From contig BTUW01000001.1 of NCBI GenBank assembly GCA_045863055.1, forward strand, positions 396,324 to 460,323: a DNA stretch of 64,000 nucleotides, in the 5' to 3' direction. A program made the position numbers and the translations under genes. This DNA is from UTCHB3 sp008363265 (lineage in GTDB: Bacteria > Bacteroidota > Ignavibacteria > Ignavibacteriales > Ignavibacteriaceae). Below the pieces are notes generated by a model. That model saw nothing but the letters and a program-made list of their open reading frames with translations. It had not been told where the DNA came from and made no database searches. Each line of letters starts with the position of its first letter. Position 1 is the stretch's first letter. Below are positions 8,518 through 16,408 of the stretch, piece after piece.

Positions 8518-9393
8518 TTAGAGTACAAGTCCGACTGAGAAAAGAACGCCGTATAGAGCGGAAAGCTTTGCTGTCAGCTCAAGCGCGGGGTTAAGTTCTG
8601 AACCGTGCCTGTTCAGAAGCATTACGATCAGCTTGTAAGCAAAGGGCAATGTAAGATAAGGCAGAAACACCCACGCGTTCAGATCGTAATAAACGAACAT
8701 AATAAGCGGCACGGCAAACGATGAACCGAGAAGTATCAGGTACTCACCCAGCGCGAAGTTCTTTCCGAACATCACTGCAAGGGTGCGTTTCCCGGCTTTT
8801 CTGTCCTGATCGAAATCACGGTAATTGTTCACCACAAGAATGTTGGTTACAAGCGCGCCGACCGGAATCGAGGCAAGCAGTGCCTGGCTGGTAACCTGAC
8901 CTGTATTGATAAAATAAGTACCGATGGTACCCACAAATCCGAAGAAGAGAAATACGAAGAGGTCACCCAGTCCATTGTAAGCAAGAGGGAAAGGCCCCCC
9001 GGTGTACATGAATCCAGCGATTATCGACAGAATACCTATTAGAAGAATGAACGGCCCGCCCACATAAACAAGATAAAGTCCCATCAGAAAGGCAATGCCA
9101 AAAGTGAGATAGATCGCCATCTTCATCTGCTGAGCCGTCACCCAGCCTTCGTTAAGCGCGCGCTTGGGGCCAACCCTTTCCTTGGTGTCGGCACCTTTCA
9201 GGTGATCGTAGAGGTCGTTGGTATAGTTTGTCGCCACCTGGATCAGGATCGAGCAAAGCAACGCGACCACGGATGAAACCGCGTCGAAGTTATTTTCGGC
9301 AACCGCGAGAGAAGCACCCACGATAACAGGCGCGAACGCGGCAAAGAGGGTTTTCGGCCTCGCGGCCATTATCCAGACTACAGCTTTGTTCAT
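8518..9393 (-). CDS. menA: 1,4-Dihydroxy-2-naphthoate polyprenyltransferase
   Basis: Inner-membrane UbiA-family enzyme that attaches the polyprenyl chain to dihydroxynaphthoate, giving demethylmenaquinone. The 291-residue protein has eight to nine hydrophobic segments. It carries both Asp-rich motifs: NDLYDHLKGAD (about 59-69) and NNYRDFDQDRKAGKRT (about 189-204). PKTLFAAFAPVIVG at the N-terminus is typical of MenA. It sits between menE (3 bp) and menB (6 bp). A second UbiA-family gene occurs at 42781-43728; the operon position makes this one the better MenA candidate. Confidence 0.92.
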   Translation of the reverse strand: MNKAVVWIMAARPKTLFAAFAPVIVGASLAVAENNFDAVSSVVALLCSILIQVATNYTNDLYDHLKGADTKERVGPKRALNEGWVTAQQMKMAIYLTFGIAFLMGLYLVYVGGPFILLIGILSIIAGFMYTGGPFPLAYNGLGDLFVFLFFGFVGTIGTYFINTGQVTSQALLASIPVGALVTNILVVNNYRDFDQDRKAGKRTLAVMFGKNFALGEYLILLGSSFAVPLIMFVYYDLNAWVFLPYLTLPFAYKLIVMLLNRHGSELNPALELTAKLSALYGVLFSVGLVL

Positions 9394-9399
9394 AGCCTT

Positions 9400-10233
9400 T
9401 TACGGAAGTTTTGGAAATTTGTTGAACTCTGGCTTCCTCTTCTCCAGGTACGCCTTCTTCCCTTCCTGAGCCTCTTCGGTCATGTAGTAAAGAAGTGTCG
9501 CGTTACCGGCGAGCTCCTGAATACCCTGCTGCCCGTCAAGCTCGGCATTAAAGGCCGACTTGAGCAGTCTTAAAGCCAGCGGACTCATCTGAAGCATCTC
9601 TTTCGCCCACTGAATACCTTCTTCCTGAAGCTGCTCTACAGGAACAACCTTGTTCACAAGACCCATCTCCAAGGCTTCAGCGGCGTTGTACTGACGGCAC
9701 AGGTACCATATCTCACGGGCTTTCTTCTGTCCGATTATCCTCGCGAGGAAAGAAGCACCAAATCCTCCGTCGAAACTTCCGACCTTGGGACCGGTCTGTC
9801 CGAATATCGCGTTATCAGCGGCAATCGTAAGATCGCAAACCACATGAAGCACATGTCCGCCACCGATCGCGTATCCCGCTACAAGCGCGACAACGGGCTT
9901 TGGGATGCTGCGGATCATCTTCTGCAGATCGAGAACATTAAGTCGCGGAACTCCGTCACCGCCAACATATCCCTTGTCGCCTCTGATCCTCTGGTCACCA
10001 CCCGAGCAGAAGGCATATTTGCCGTCAGCAGCAGGGCCCTGGCCTGTAAGGAGGATGACGCCTATCGACTGGTCTTCCCTCGCGTCAACGAAGGCGTTGT
10101 ACATTTCGATCACGGTTTCGGGGCGGAAGGCGTTCCTTACCTCGGGTCTGTTAATTGTCACTCTGGCGATACCATCCGCTTTTTCGTAGATGATATCGGT
10201 ATAATCTCCGTATTTGATCCAGTTTACGCTCAT
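9400..10233 (-). CDS. menB: 1,4-Dihydroxy-2-naphthoyl-CoA synthase
   Basis: Crotonase-fold enzyme that closes the second ring of the naphthoquinone from o-succinylbenzoyl-CoA. The 277-residue sequence shows the MenB hallmarks: IARVTINRPEVRNAFRPET, the FCSGGDQRIRGDKGY loop, VAGYAIGGGHVLHVVCDLTIA (oxyanion region), FGQTGPKVGSFDGGFG and ARIIGQKKAREIWYL. The C-terminus KAYLEKRKPEFNKFPKLP also matches the family. It lies between menA and menH on the same strand. Confidence 0.96.
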   Translation of the reverse strand: MSVNWIKYGDYTDIIYEKADGIARVTINRPEVRNAFRPETVIEMYNAFVDAREDQSIGVILLTGQGPAADGKYAFCSGGDQRIRGDKGYVGGDGVPRLNVLDLQKMIRSIPKPVVALVAGYAIGGGHVLHVVCDLTIAADNAIFGQTGPKVGSFDGGFGASFLARIIGQKKAREIWYLCRQYNAAEALEMGLVNKVVPVEQLQEEGIQWAKEMLQMSPLALRLLKSAFNAELDGQQGIQELAGNATLLYYMTEEAQEGKKAYLEKRKPEFNKFPKLP

Positions 10234-10248
10234 TTTAAGTCAGATCTC

Positions 10249-11070
10249 TTAATTTAATTCTTCTAAAAAGTCAATTATCAGCTTAACGGTTTCGGCCGGC
10301 TTTTCGATATAAAGGGTGTGCCAGCCTCCTTCTATAACAACATGTTGGTACAATTTGTTCACCCTGGTAACCCGGCTCGCGATACCGAGATATTTCTCAT
10401 CGCGACTCCCCGAGATCAGAAGACCCGGCACCTCCAGCTCCCTTAGAAGTGGCTGCTGCGGCTCCATGACCCCGGTACCTGAATAGAGGAGGTACTTCTG
10501 CAACACTTCGGGATCGTTCTGCAGCCGCCGTTTCCGGTACTCCGTCATAAAATCTTCTGGCATCTGCTTAAGCCCCTCGAAAAGATCGAGTTTCAGCCAG
10601 CGGTCTGCCCATGCTTCAATGCCATACTCACCGATCATGGCCGCGTGGTCGATGTCACCCAGCCGCCTCTCTTCCCTCGCTTCCTCTACCGGAATTCCCG
10701 GTGTGGTGCTGATCGCCACGAACGCCGTCTGGCTTTCGATCAGCTGATGCGCGGTGATGTAATAAACAAGTCTTCCGCCGGCTGAGTAGCCGCAAAGAAC
10801 GCTTGACTTAACCCCGCAAGCCTTCACCACAGAGGCCACCACATCACCCAGCCCCTCGAATGTGTAAAAACTGTCGTCGCTTCCCTTTTCCGACTTCCCG
10901 CAACCGGGAAGATCGATCAGGATGTAGCTCTGGTCAGCAGGAAGCGCTGCAGTGAATAGCACCCAGTCAGTCGAGCTTCCGCCGAATCCGTGGATCAGAA
11001 CAAGCACATGCCTGCTGCCGCGGTTTGCAAACTGGCAGTAAATATTTATTCCGTTGTGTTTCAGGTTCAT
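10249..11070 (-). CDS. menH: MenH-like alpha/beta hydrolase (SHCHC synthase candidate)
   Basis: Likely 2-succinyl-6-hydroxy-2,4-cyclohexadiene-1-carboxylate synthase of menaquinone synthesis. The 273-residue alpha/beta hydrolase has the oxyanion-hole motif HGFGGSSTDW, the nucleophile elbow GYSAGG, ISGSRDEKY with the acidic residue, and the histidine in EGGWHTLYIEKP near the C-terminus. The motif order and length fit MenH. Sequence alone does not separate MenH from other small hydrolases, so the call depends on menB, menA and menE following at 15 bp or less. The M28 peptidase gene ends 1 bp upstream of its start. Confidence 0.8.
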   Translation of the reverse strand: MNLKHNGINIYCQFANRGSRHVLVLIHGFGGSSTDWVLFTAALPADQSYILIDLPGCGKSEKGSDDSFYTFEGLGDVVASVVKACGVKSSVLCGYSAGGRLVYYITAHQLIESQTAFVAISTTPGIPVEEAREERRLGDIDHAAMIGEYGIEAWADRWLKLDLFEGLKQMPEDFMTEYRKRRLQNDPEVLQKYLLYSGTGVMEPQQPLLRELEVPGLLISGSRDEKYLGIASRVTRVNKLYQHVVIEGGWHTLYIEKPAETVKLIIDFLEELN

Positions 11071-11071
11071 C

Positions 11072-12073
11072 CTAATTGATCCTTATCGAATAGATGAAAC
11101 CTGTGAGCACGCGACCGAGATCGTAGAGCGTTCCTGCGCTTATGTTCGACATATTGTCGTTCATCGTGTGCCAGTAGTTCCGCCTCGGATCGCTGGAGCG
11201 CCCACCAACGAGCCCAGCGTCAATTATATTGATCGTCTTTATGCCGGCCTCATTTAGGGGCACATGGTCGTCATAGATCTCCTGTGAGATAAAATCCTTA
11301 AACCGGGTATTTCCCATACTCTGGGCATATTTCCAGACCAGGTCAACTATCTCGCCGGCGTAGTGATTCGAAACAGGCTCGCGCATGTAAACCGCCTCCT
11401 TGTCACCGACGAGATCGAGCAGTATGCCGAAACGCGGCTTCACAGGCAGCGGATTGTTTGCCGCAAAATATTTCGAGCCAAGGCAATAGCCGTTCAGACT
11501 TCCCGATTCGCCGTAATCCTCGGCATCGAAGAGAACGATATCAACCCCAACATTGGGAGGGGTCTTGCCAAGTATCTCCGCCAGATGAAGCAATACCGCT
11601 GTTCCGCTGGCACCGTCGTTGGCGCCGGGGATGGGGGTTTTGTGCTTACTGCTGTCAACTTCCTGATCAGCATGAGGACGGCTGTCCCAGTGGGCGCAGA
11701 GGAGTATCCGTTTATCCAGTTCAGGCTTGAATGAGGCGATGATATTCGTGAATTTAAGTCGCTCACCCCATGGTACCGTTGCCTCGAAATCCTGCCTGGT
11801 AACCTTTGCCCCCGTCTTCTGAAGCTCTGAAACGAGGAACTCTTTGGTTTTGTCATACGAAGGTTTCCCTGAAACCCGGGGACCGAATTCAACCTGTTTT
11901 CTTACCAGATCATAAACCTTCAAACTGTCAAACTGCGGAATAGTGTCCATTTTCGCGATCTCATAAGCGGGTGGTAAATTCCCGGCCGGCTCCTTCACTT
12001 CCTCTTTGCCGCAACCGGCCATGTAGAGTGCTAGCAGGACAAACGGGATAACAAAAACTGTTCTTTTATGCAT
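11072..12073 (-). CDS. M28-family peptidase lipoprotein (glutaminyl-cyclase-like)
   Basis: Exported zinc hydrolase of the M28 group. The N-terminus is a lipoprotein signal (lipobox MAGC, Cys21), so it is membrane-anchored outside the cytoplasm. Metal-site motifs are visible: CAHWDSRPHAD, PGANDGASGTAVLLHLAEIL, VDIVLFDAEDYGE and the late DDHVPLNEAGIKTINIID. The mix is close to the glutaminyl-peptide cyclotransferase branch (QC-like) of the family. Which activity it has, aminopeptidase or glutaminyl cyclase, cannot be decided; QC proteins are known to act on T9SS-exported proteins in Bacteroidota. It lies between dacB and menH with gaps of 5 bp and 1 bp. Confidence 0.85.
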   Translation of the reverse strand: MHKRTVFVIPFVLLALYMAGCGKEEVKEPAGNLPPAYEIAKMDTIPQFDSLKVYDLVRKQVEFGPRVSGKPSYDKTKEFLVSELQKTGAKVTRQDFEATVPWGERLKFTNIIASFKPELDKRILLCAHWDSRPHADQEVDSSKHKTPIPGANDGASGTAVLLHLAEILGKTPPNVGVDIVLFDAEDYGESGSLNGYCLGSKYFAANNPLPVKPRFGILLDLVGDKEAVYMREPVSNHYAGEIVDLVWKYAQSMGNTRFKDFISQEIYDDHVPLNEAGIKTINIIDAGLVGGRSSDPRRNYWHTMNDNMSNISAGTLYDLGRVLTGFIYSIRIN

Positions 12074-12078
12074 AATGC

Positions 12079-13488
12079 CTAATTGTATTTCGCTATTAAT
12101 TCGCAGATACGGTCCTGATAGTTTCTCGCCGCCGCTGCGGAACCGGTGAAGTTCTGCATCAGGATCGAGAACGATATCATGTCACCACTGGCCGCCTTCA
12201 AATAACCTGAAAGTGAGCTCACCCCCGAAAGGCTGCCCGTTTTTGCCCTGACATTGTTGTAGGCAAGACCACTTTTCATCCTTCCAGCGAGTGTTCCGTC
12301 AACCCCGCCTATGGGAAGTGAATTGAAGAATATCGAAAAATTTTCTCCATTCTTTTCGTACAAATAATTGAGGATCGCCGTCAGCAGGTCGGCACTGACA
12401 ACATTGTAGCGGGAGACCCCCGAACCATCGGCAAATCTGTAATCTCCCGGTTTCCTTCCGACTCTGACAACGAGACTGTCGAGGAATTTCTTACCGTCGT
12501 TAAATGAAATGTTCTTCTTCCGTGAAATGCTGCCAAGCGCCAGAAGCACCATTTCAGTGTAAAGGTTGTCACTCTTCTTGTTGAGCTGGTTGATCAGCTT
12601 CGAGTAGGGGTGCTGAAATTCGTAGAGCTGCGTCATCTGGTAGCTGCCCTCGGCTTCCCTGATCTTTCCGTTCACTTTCAGGCCGTTCCTTACCAGCACT
12701 TCCTTCACCAGGGTGGCCATGTACAGCTCCGGTTTCCAGACATTAAAGAAGTAGACCAAAGTTTGCGAAGTGGCGGCAACAGTTCCGCGCACAAATATCC
12801 TGTTTGTCCTCTCAAGGTAGTCGCGCCACACCTTCAGATCGTTGTAACTTCCAGTTTTTGCTTCATTTACGATCTCGAAATAACCGGTAACAGGGTAAAC
12901 GGTGACAAGGGGTTTCTGTCCTGCTCTTGGTGTGATCATCACCTTTACAGTGTTTCCGTAAACATTCAGGGCCGACATGAAAGGCGAGGTTACCGCCCCG
13001 TCGTCGTCCCACATCCACCCTTCACCCCAGAAGAGGGAGTCTTTGTAGGAAATGTCGATCACGATATCCCCCTTTATCTCCCTTATACCGTGGGCCGTAA
13101 CCACGTCGAAGATCTTGCTGAGGCTGTCGATCTTAAAATCGGGATCGCACCTCCCCACTATCACAAGGTCGCCTTTCAGCACATCACCCTCAATTGTTCC
13201 TGTGTAACCGAGCGTCGTTGTGAAAGCGAACCTGGGTCCGAGATAAACCAACCCCGCGGCCGAGGTTATTATCTTCATGTTGGAGGCCGGATTCATCAGT
13301 TTTTTATCCTCATGAGCGTAGATGTCGGTTCCCTTTGTCAGGTTGTGAACCTTTATTCCGGCGAAACAGGAGGTGAAAAAAGAGTCGCTGAGCAGGGCCT
13401 GCATTTCTGCATCGAAAGTCTTCCCTCCCGCCTGAGGCAACAGGGTGGTGAAGGTGATCAAAAGAAGGAGTATGGTTCTAATAAACAA
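12079..13488 (-). CDS. dacB: D-alanyl-D-alanine carboxypeptidase/endopeptidase (PBP4, S13 family)
   Basis: Periplasmic low-molecular-weight penicillin-binding protein that trims or cuts peptidoglycan cross-links. After a signal peptide, the three active-site motifs appear in order: SNMK (Ser69, Lys72) in MNPASNMKI, SDN in KKSDNLYTEM, and KTG in RAKTGSLSG. The large domain inserted between SxxK and SDN is typical of S13 enzymes, and 469 residues is a normal length. Its start overlaps the end of clpS by 11 bp, indicating co-transcription. Confidence 0.93.
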   Translation of the reverse strand: MFIRTILLLLITFTTLLPQAGGKTFDAEMQALLSDSFFTSCFAGIKVHNLTKGTDIYAHEDKKLMNPASNMKIITSAAGLVYLGPRFAFTTTLGYTGTIEGDVLKGDLVIVGRCDPDFKIDSLSKIFDVVTAHGIREIKGDIVIDISYKDSLFWGEGWMWDDDGAVTSPFMSALNVYGNTVKVMITPRAGQKPLVTVYPVTGYFEIVNEAKTGSYNDLKVWRDYLERTNRIFVRGTVAATSQTLVYFFNVWKPELYMATLVKEVLVRNGLKVNGKIREAEGSYQMTQLYEFQHPYSKLINQLNKKSDNLYTEMVLLALGSISRKKNISFNDGKKFLDSLVVRVGRKPGDYRFADGSGVSRYNVVSADLLTAILNYLYEKNGENFSIFFNSLPIGGVDGTLAGRMKSGLAYNNVRAKTGSLSGVSSLSGYLKAASGDMISFSILMQNFTGSAAAARNYQDRICELIAKYN

Positions 13489-13825
13489 TTTCTGTCCTTA
13501 AGGCTATTTCTTCGAGAATTGATGAGACCCGTATGCAGCGTGCATAAGTTCCCTTGAAAACCTCCGCTTTCCCTTCGCTGTGTGCCTTCATTGTAAGATA
13601 AACCGCCCGCTGAGTTGAACAATTCAGCGCTTTTATCAGTTGTCCTATTACCTCATCGAACGAGTGAAAATCATCGTTGTAGAGGATCACACGGGCCTGA
13701 AAGCGGGTTGAAGTGCCGGTATCGACTTCTTCGTCGACCAACGGTTCAGCCACCTGAGTGCTGTCAGGTTTCGGTTCATCTTCTGACATGCTGTTCATCG
13801 TTCTTGGGTAGTGTTTAATTTCCAT
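13478..13825 (-). CDS. clpS: ATP-dependent Clp protease adaptor ClpS
   Basis: Cytosolic adaptor that delivers N-degron substrates to ClpAP/ClpCP. The core (residues about 38-115) has the family signature VILYNDDFHSFDEVIGQL, followed by STQRAVYLTMKAHSEGKAEVFKG, which matches the ClpA-binding and N-degron-binding surfaces. The first 35 residues are acidic and Pro/Ser/Thr-rich, a plausible flexible tail. An internal start near residue 13 (MSEDEPK) is a possible alternative. It overlaps dacB by 11 bp and is divergent from etfB. Confidence 0.92.
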   Translation of the reverse strand: MEIKHYPRTMNSMSEDEPKPDSTQVAEPLVDEEVDTGTSTRFQARVILYNDDFHSFDEVIGQLIKALNCSTQRAVYLTMKAHSEGKAEVFKGTYARCIRVSSILEEIALRTEIVY

Positions 13826-13888
13826 TTTTCCTGTTGGAACTATTTAAAACTTAATCACGCAATTTAAAGAAAAAACCTGCATCTTTAT

Positions 13889-13896
13889 TATTTTTG
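13889..13896 (+). promoter_or_regulatory. TAnnTTTG -7 box of the etf operon
   Basis: TATTTTTG, 40 bp before the etfB start. A strong ribosome-binding site (TGGAGG, 13925-13930) lies between it and the ATG at 13936. Confidence 0.45.
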
Positions 13897-13935
13897 TAGT
13901 TTAATCTTCTCAAATTCATACATATTGGAGGTCAA

Positions 13936-14682
13936 ATGAAAATAGCTGTTTGCGTCAGCAATGTACCGGACACAGCTACGAAGATCAAGATCGCTGCCGG
14001 CGGTAAAGAGATCGATAAAGCCGGCGTTACCTTTATAGTTAATCCCTACGACGAATTCGCCATTGAGGAAGCGGTTAGAACCAAAGAGAAATTCGGCGGT
14101 GAAACTGTGGTGATCAGTGTCGGCGACGACTCAAACAAAGAGATAATGAGAAAAGCCCTCGCGATGGGGATCGATTCCGGAGTCCTTCTGAAGACTTCCG
14201 GTGCTCTCGATTCAAACGGAGTGGCCACTCTCCTCGCTGACGAGATCAAATCGGGCGGATACGACATTGTCTTCATGGGCAAACAGTCTGTTGACTACGA
14301 CTCATCGGTTACAGGGCAGCTCACAGCTGCCAAGGCAGGCTTCAACTGCGTAACTGTGTGCGTCTCCCTCTCGATCGACAACGGCGCGATAACCGCCGAA
14401 CGGGAGATCGAAGGCGGAAGAGAAGTGATAAAATCAGCACTTCCCGCCGTTATCACAGCTCAAAAAGGGCTCAACGACCCAAGATATCCCAACCTTAAAG
14501 GGATCATGGACGCGAAAAGGAAGCCACTGGCCGAAAAGCCCGTTTCCGCCCCCGCGCCTCTCGTCGAGGTTGTTGAAATGTCCCTCCCGGCTCCAAAAGC
14601 CGCAGGTAGAATTGTCGGCACTGATGCTTCCGCCGTTCCGGAACTCGTGCGCCTGTTAAGAGAAGAAGCCAAAGTGATATAA
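13936..14682 (+). CDS. etfB: Electron transfer flavoprotein, beta subunit
   Basis: Small subunit of the ETF heterodimer, carrying AMP (or a second FAD in bifurcating types) and passing electrons from acyl-CoA dehydrogenases towards the quinone pool. The 248-residue sequence shows MKIAVCVSNVPDT, FIVNPYDEFAIEEA, DIVFMGKQSVDYDSSVTGQLTAA (nucleotide-binding) and ALPAVITAQKGLNDPRYPNLKGIMDAKRKP, which is the ETF-beta signature. The gene is followed by etfA 12 bp downstream and has a good Shine-Dalgarno sequence. Whether it is a bifurcating type is not clear. Confidence 0.95.
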   Translation: MKIAVCVSNVPDTATKIKIAAGGKEIDKAGVTFIVNPYDEFAIEEAVRTKEKFGGETVVISVGDDSNKEIMRKALAMGIDSGVLLKTSGALDSNGVATLLADEIKSGGYDIVFMGKQSVDYDSSVTGQLTAAKAGFNCVTVCVSLSIDNGAITAEREIEGGREVIKSALPAVITAQKGLNDPRYPNLKGIMDAKRKPLAEKPVSAPAPLVEVVEMSLPAPKAAGRIVGTDASAVPELVRLLREEAKVI

Positions 14683-14694
14683 GGAGAAGATGAA

Positions 14695-15657
14695 ATGCCC
14701 AAAATGATATTGGCTGTTATTGAACAGCGTGAAGGTAAGATCAAGAAATCAGCCCTTGAAGTGGCCTCAACCGCCGCTAAACTGGCTTCAACTTACGGAT
14801 GTGGTGTCGCCGCCGTTGTGCCCGCGGCATCAGTTGAAGGTATCGAAGCTCTCGCGAACTGCGGAGTCGGTAAGATAACCGTCCTCTCAGATGCTGGTTT
14901 CGCCAACTACTCAACCTCGGGCTACGCGAAAGCTGTCGTTGATTTCGCGAAGAACGCCGGTGCCGATACCCTGATATTCTCAGGTACCGCCCTCGGTAAG
15001 GATCTGGCCCCTGCAGTTGCCGCCGGACTCGATGCCGCTATAGTTACTGACGCGATCTCACTCGAAGACAATGGTGGCGACATCGTTGCAGTAAGACCCG
15101 TTTTCGCCGGTAAAGCACTCCAGAAGGTTGTGGCCAGATCGGCCAACAAGGTTTTCACCTTGAGACCTAACGTTTTCCCCGTGGTAGAGTCCCCCGTTAC
15201 CGCTTCTGTTGAGACAGTTGCCGTCGCCGGTGCCGACCTTACAACCACCGCCACTGAGATAAAGAAGGCGGGCGGAAAACTTGATGTGGCAGAAGCGAAC
15301 ATTATCGTTTCAGGTGGCCGCGGCTTGAAAGAGTCGGGCAACTTCCACATGGTCGAAGAGCTCGCCGAAGTTCTCGGTGCAGCCGTCGGCGCGTCAAGAG
15401 CCGTGGTTGATGCCGGCTGGAGGCCTCACGGTGAGCAGGTTGGCCAGACAGGTAAAACCGTAACCCCAAGTCTCTATATCGCGTGCGGTATCTCGGGCGC
15501 CATCCAGCACCTCGCCGGTATGGCCTCATCGAAGTACATCGTCGCGATCAATAAAGACAAAGATGCCCCCATCTTCAATGTGGCCGACTACGGTATCGTG
15601 GGTGATGTTTTCGAAATTTTGCCCGCTCTCAAGGAAGAACTGAAGAAAGTGATGTAA
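14695..15657 (+). CDS. etfA: Electron transfer flavoprotein, alpha subunit
   Basis: FAD-carrying subunit of ETF. The 320-residue sequence has an N-terminal adenine-nucleotide-like domain and the C-terminal FAD domain: VSGGRGLKESGNF, GAAVGASRAVVDAGW, EQVGQTGKTVTPSLYIACGISGAIQHLAGM, IVAINKDKDAPIFNVADYGIVGD. These are the standard ETF-alpha FAD contacts. It forms an operon with etfB upstream and a BFN/UVR gene whose TTG start is 2 bp after its stop. Confidence 0.96.
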   Translation: MPKMILAVIEQREGKIKKSALEVASTAAKLASTYGCGVAAVVPAASVEGIEALANCGVGKITVLSDAGFANYSTSGYAKAVVDFAKNAGADTLIFSGTALGKDLAPAVAAGLDAAIVTDAISLEDNGGDIVAVRPVFAGKALQKVVARSANKVFTLRPNVFPVVESPVTASVETVAVAGADLTTTATEIKKAGGKLDVAEANIIVSGGRGLKESGNFHMVEELAEVLGAAVGASRAVVDAGWRPHGEQVGQTGKTVTPSLYIACGISGAIQHLAGMASSKYIVAINKDKDAPIFNVADYGIVGDVFEILPALKEELKKVM

Positions 15658-15659
15658 AA

Positions 15660-16241
15660 TTGCATAAAATAGAGTGTGAAGTACTTGGTCTTTCAACAAG
15701 CCCCGCCGGCGGCGGAGCTTACGTCCTTCTCTTAAAGGAAGTGGACGGCGAGAGGAAACTGCCGATAATCATCGGTCATTTCGAAGCCCAGTCGATGGCT
15801 TTCGTCATCGAAAAATACCAGCCGGAGAGACCCGGTACTTACGATCTATTGAAATCGATGATTGACAACCTCGGCGCCACGTGCGTCGAGGTTGTTATTC
15901 ATGAACTCCTCAACAATACCTACTACGCCAACATCGTCCTCGACGTCTCCGGCTTCACCAACGAAGTGGATGCAAGACCCTCCGACGCGATAAACCTCGC
16001 CCTCCGCTGTCAGGTGCCGATCTACGTCGCTGAAAAAGTGATGGAAGAGGCAGGCTTCTACCCCGCGAAGGAACCCGCGAAAGACCCGGAGAACGAAGAG
16101 GTCACAGAACGCTCAACCATCCGCGAAACAAAACTCGCCGCCCTGCAGGATAAGCTCCGCGAACTCCTCGAAAACGAAGACTATGAGCAAGCCGCCAAGA
16201 TCAGGGATGAGATCACCAAACTCGGCGGAAGCAGCAACTGA
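15660..16241 (+). CDS. Bifunctional nuclease (DUF151) protein with C-terminal UVR motif
   Basis: Residues about 1-130 form a BFN/DUF151 domain (LLLKEVDGERKLPIIIGHFEAQSM, VEVVIHELLNNTYYANIVLD, EVDARPSDAINLALR), a family with reported RNase/DNase activity. Residues about 155-190 hold a UVR-type helix pair (KLAALQDKLRELLENEDYEQAAKIRDEI), known for UvrB-UvrC and Clp-partner contacts. This domain pair is common in Bacteroidota and actinobacteria. The start is TTG at 15660, 2 bp after etfA; no ATG is near. Its cellular role is unknown; the ETF linkage may be only transcriptional. Confidence 0.88.
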   Translation: MHKIECEVLGLSTSPAGGGAYVLLLKEVDGERKLPIIIGHFEAQSMAFVIEKYQPERPGTYDLLKSMIDNLGATCVEVVIHELLNNTYYANIVLDVSGFTNEVDARPSDAINLALRCQVPIYVAEKVMEEAGFYPAKEPAKDPENEEVTERSTIRETKLAALQDKLRELLENEDYEQAAKIRDEITKLGGSSN

Positions 16242-16408
16242 TTTTTAAATGTGAAATATTATTCGCCGCGGCGAAGTGAAATGTTATTCACCCTTCGGGC
16301 GGATCAGGGTGGAGTGTGGGGTCTGGTGTGAATTAAACCCAATCCGCCACGGCGGACCAAACACTATACCCTACACCCCAATCCGCCGCGGCGGACCAAA
16401 CACCAACT
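16242..16408. repeat. Intergenic REP-like palindromes
   Basis: Four G+C-rich palindromes of the TCCGCCGCGGCGGA type in variants: ATTCGCCGCGGCGAAG near 16261, AATCCGCCACGGCGGACC near 16341 and AATCCGCCGCGGCGGACC near 16380, two of them followed by AAACAC. Similar copies occur throughout the intergenic parts of the window. No coding sequence is seen. Confidence 0.6.

Noticed and set aside
12610..13557. 315-codon frame antisense to dacB
   Set aside because: dacB on the other strand has all three PBP motifs; the antisense frame is a codon-bias shadow.
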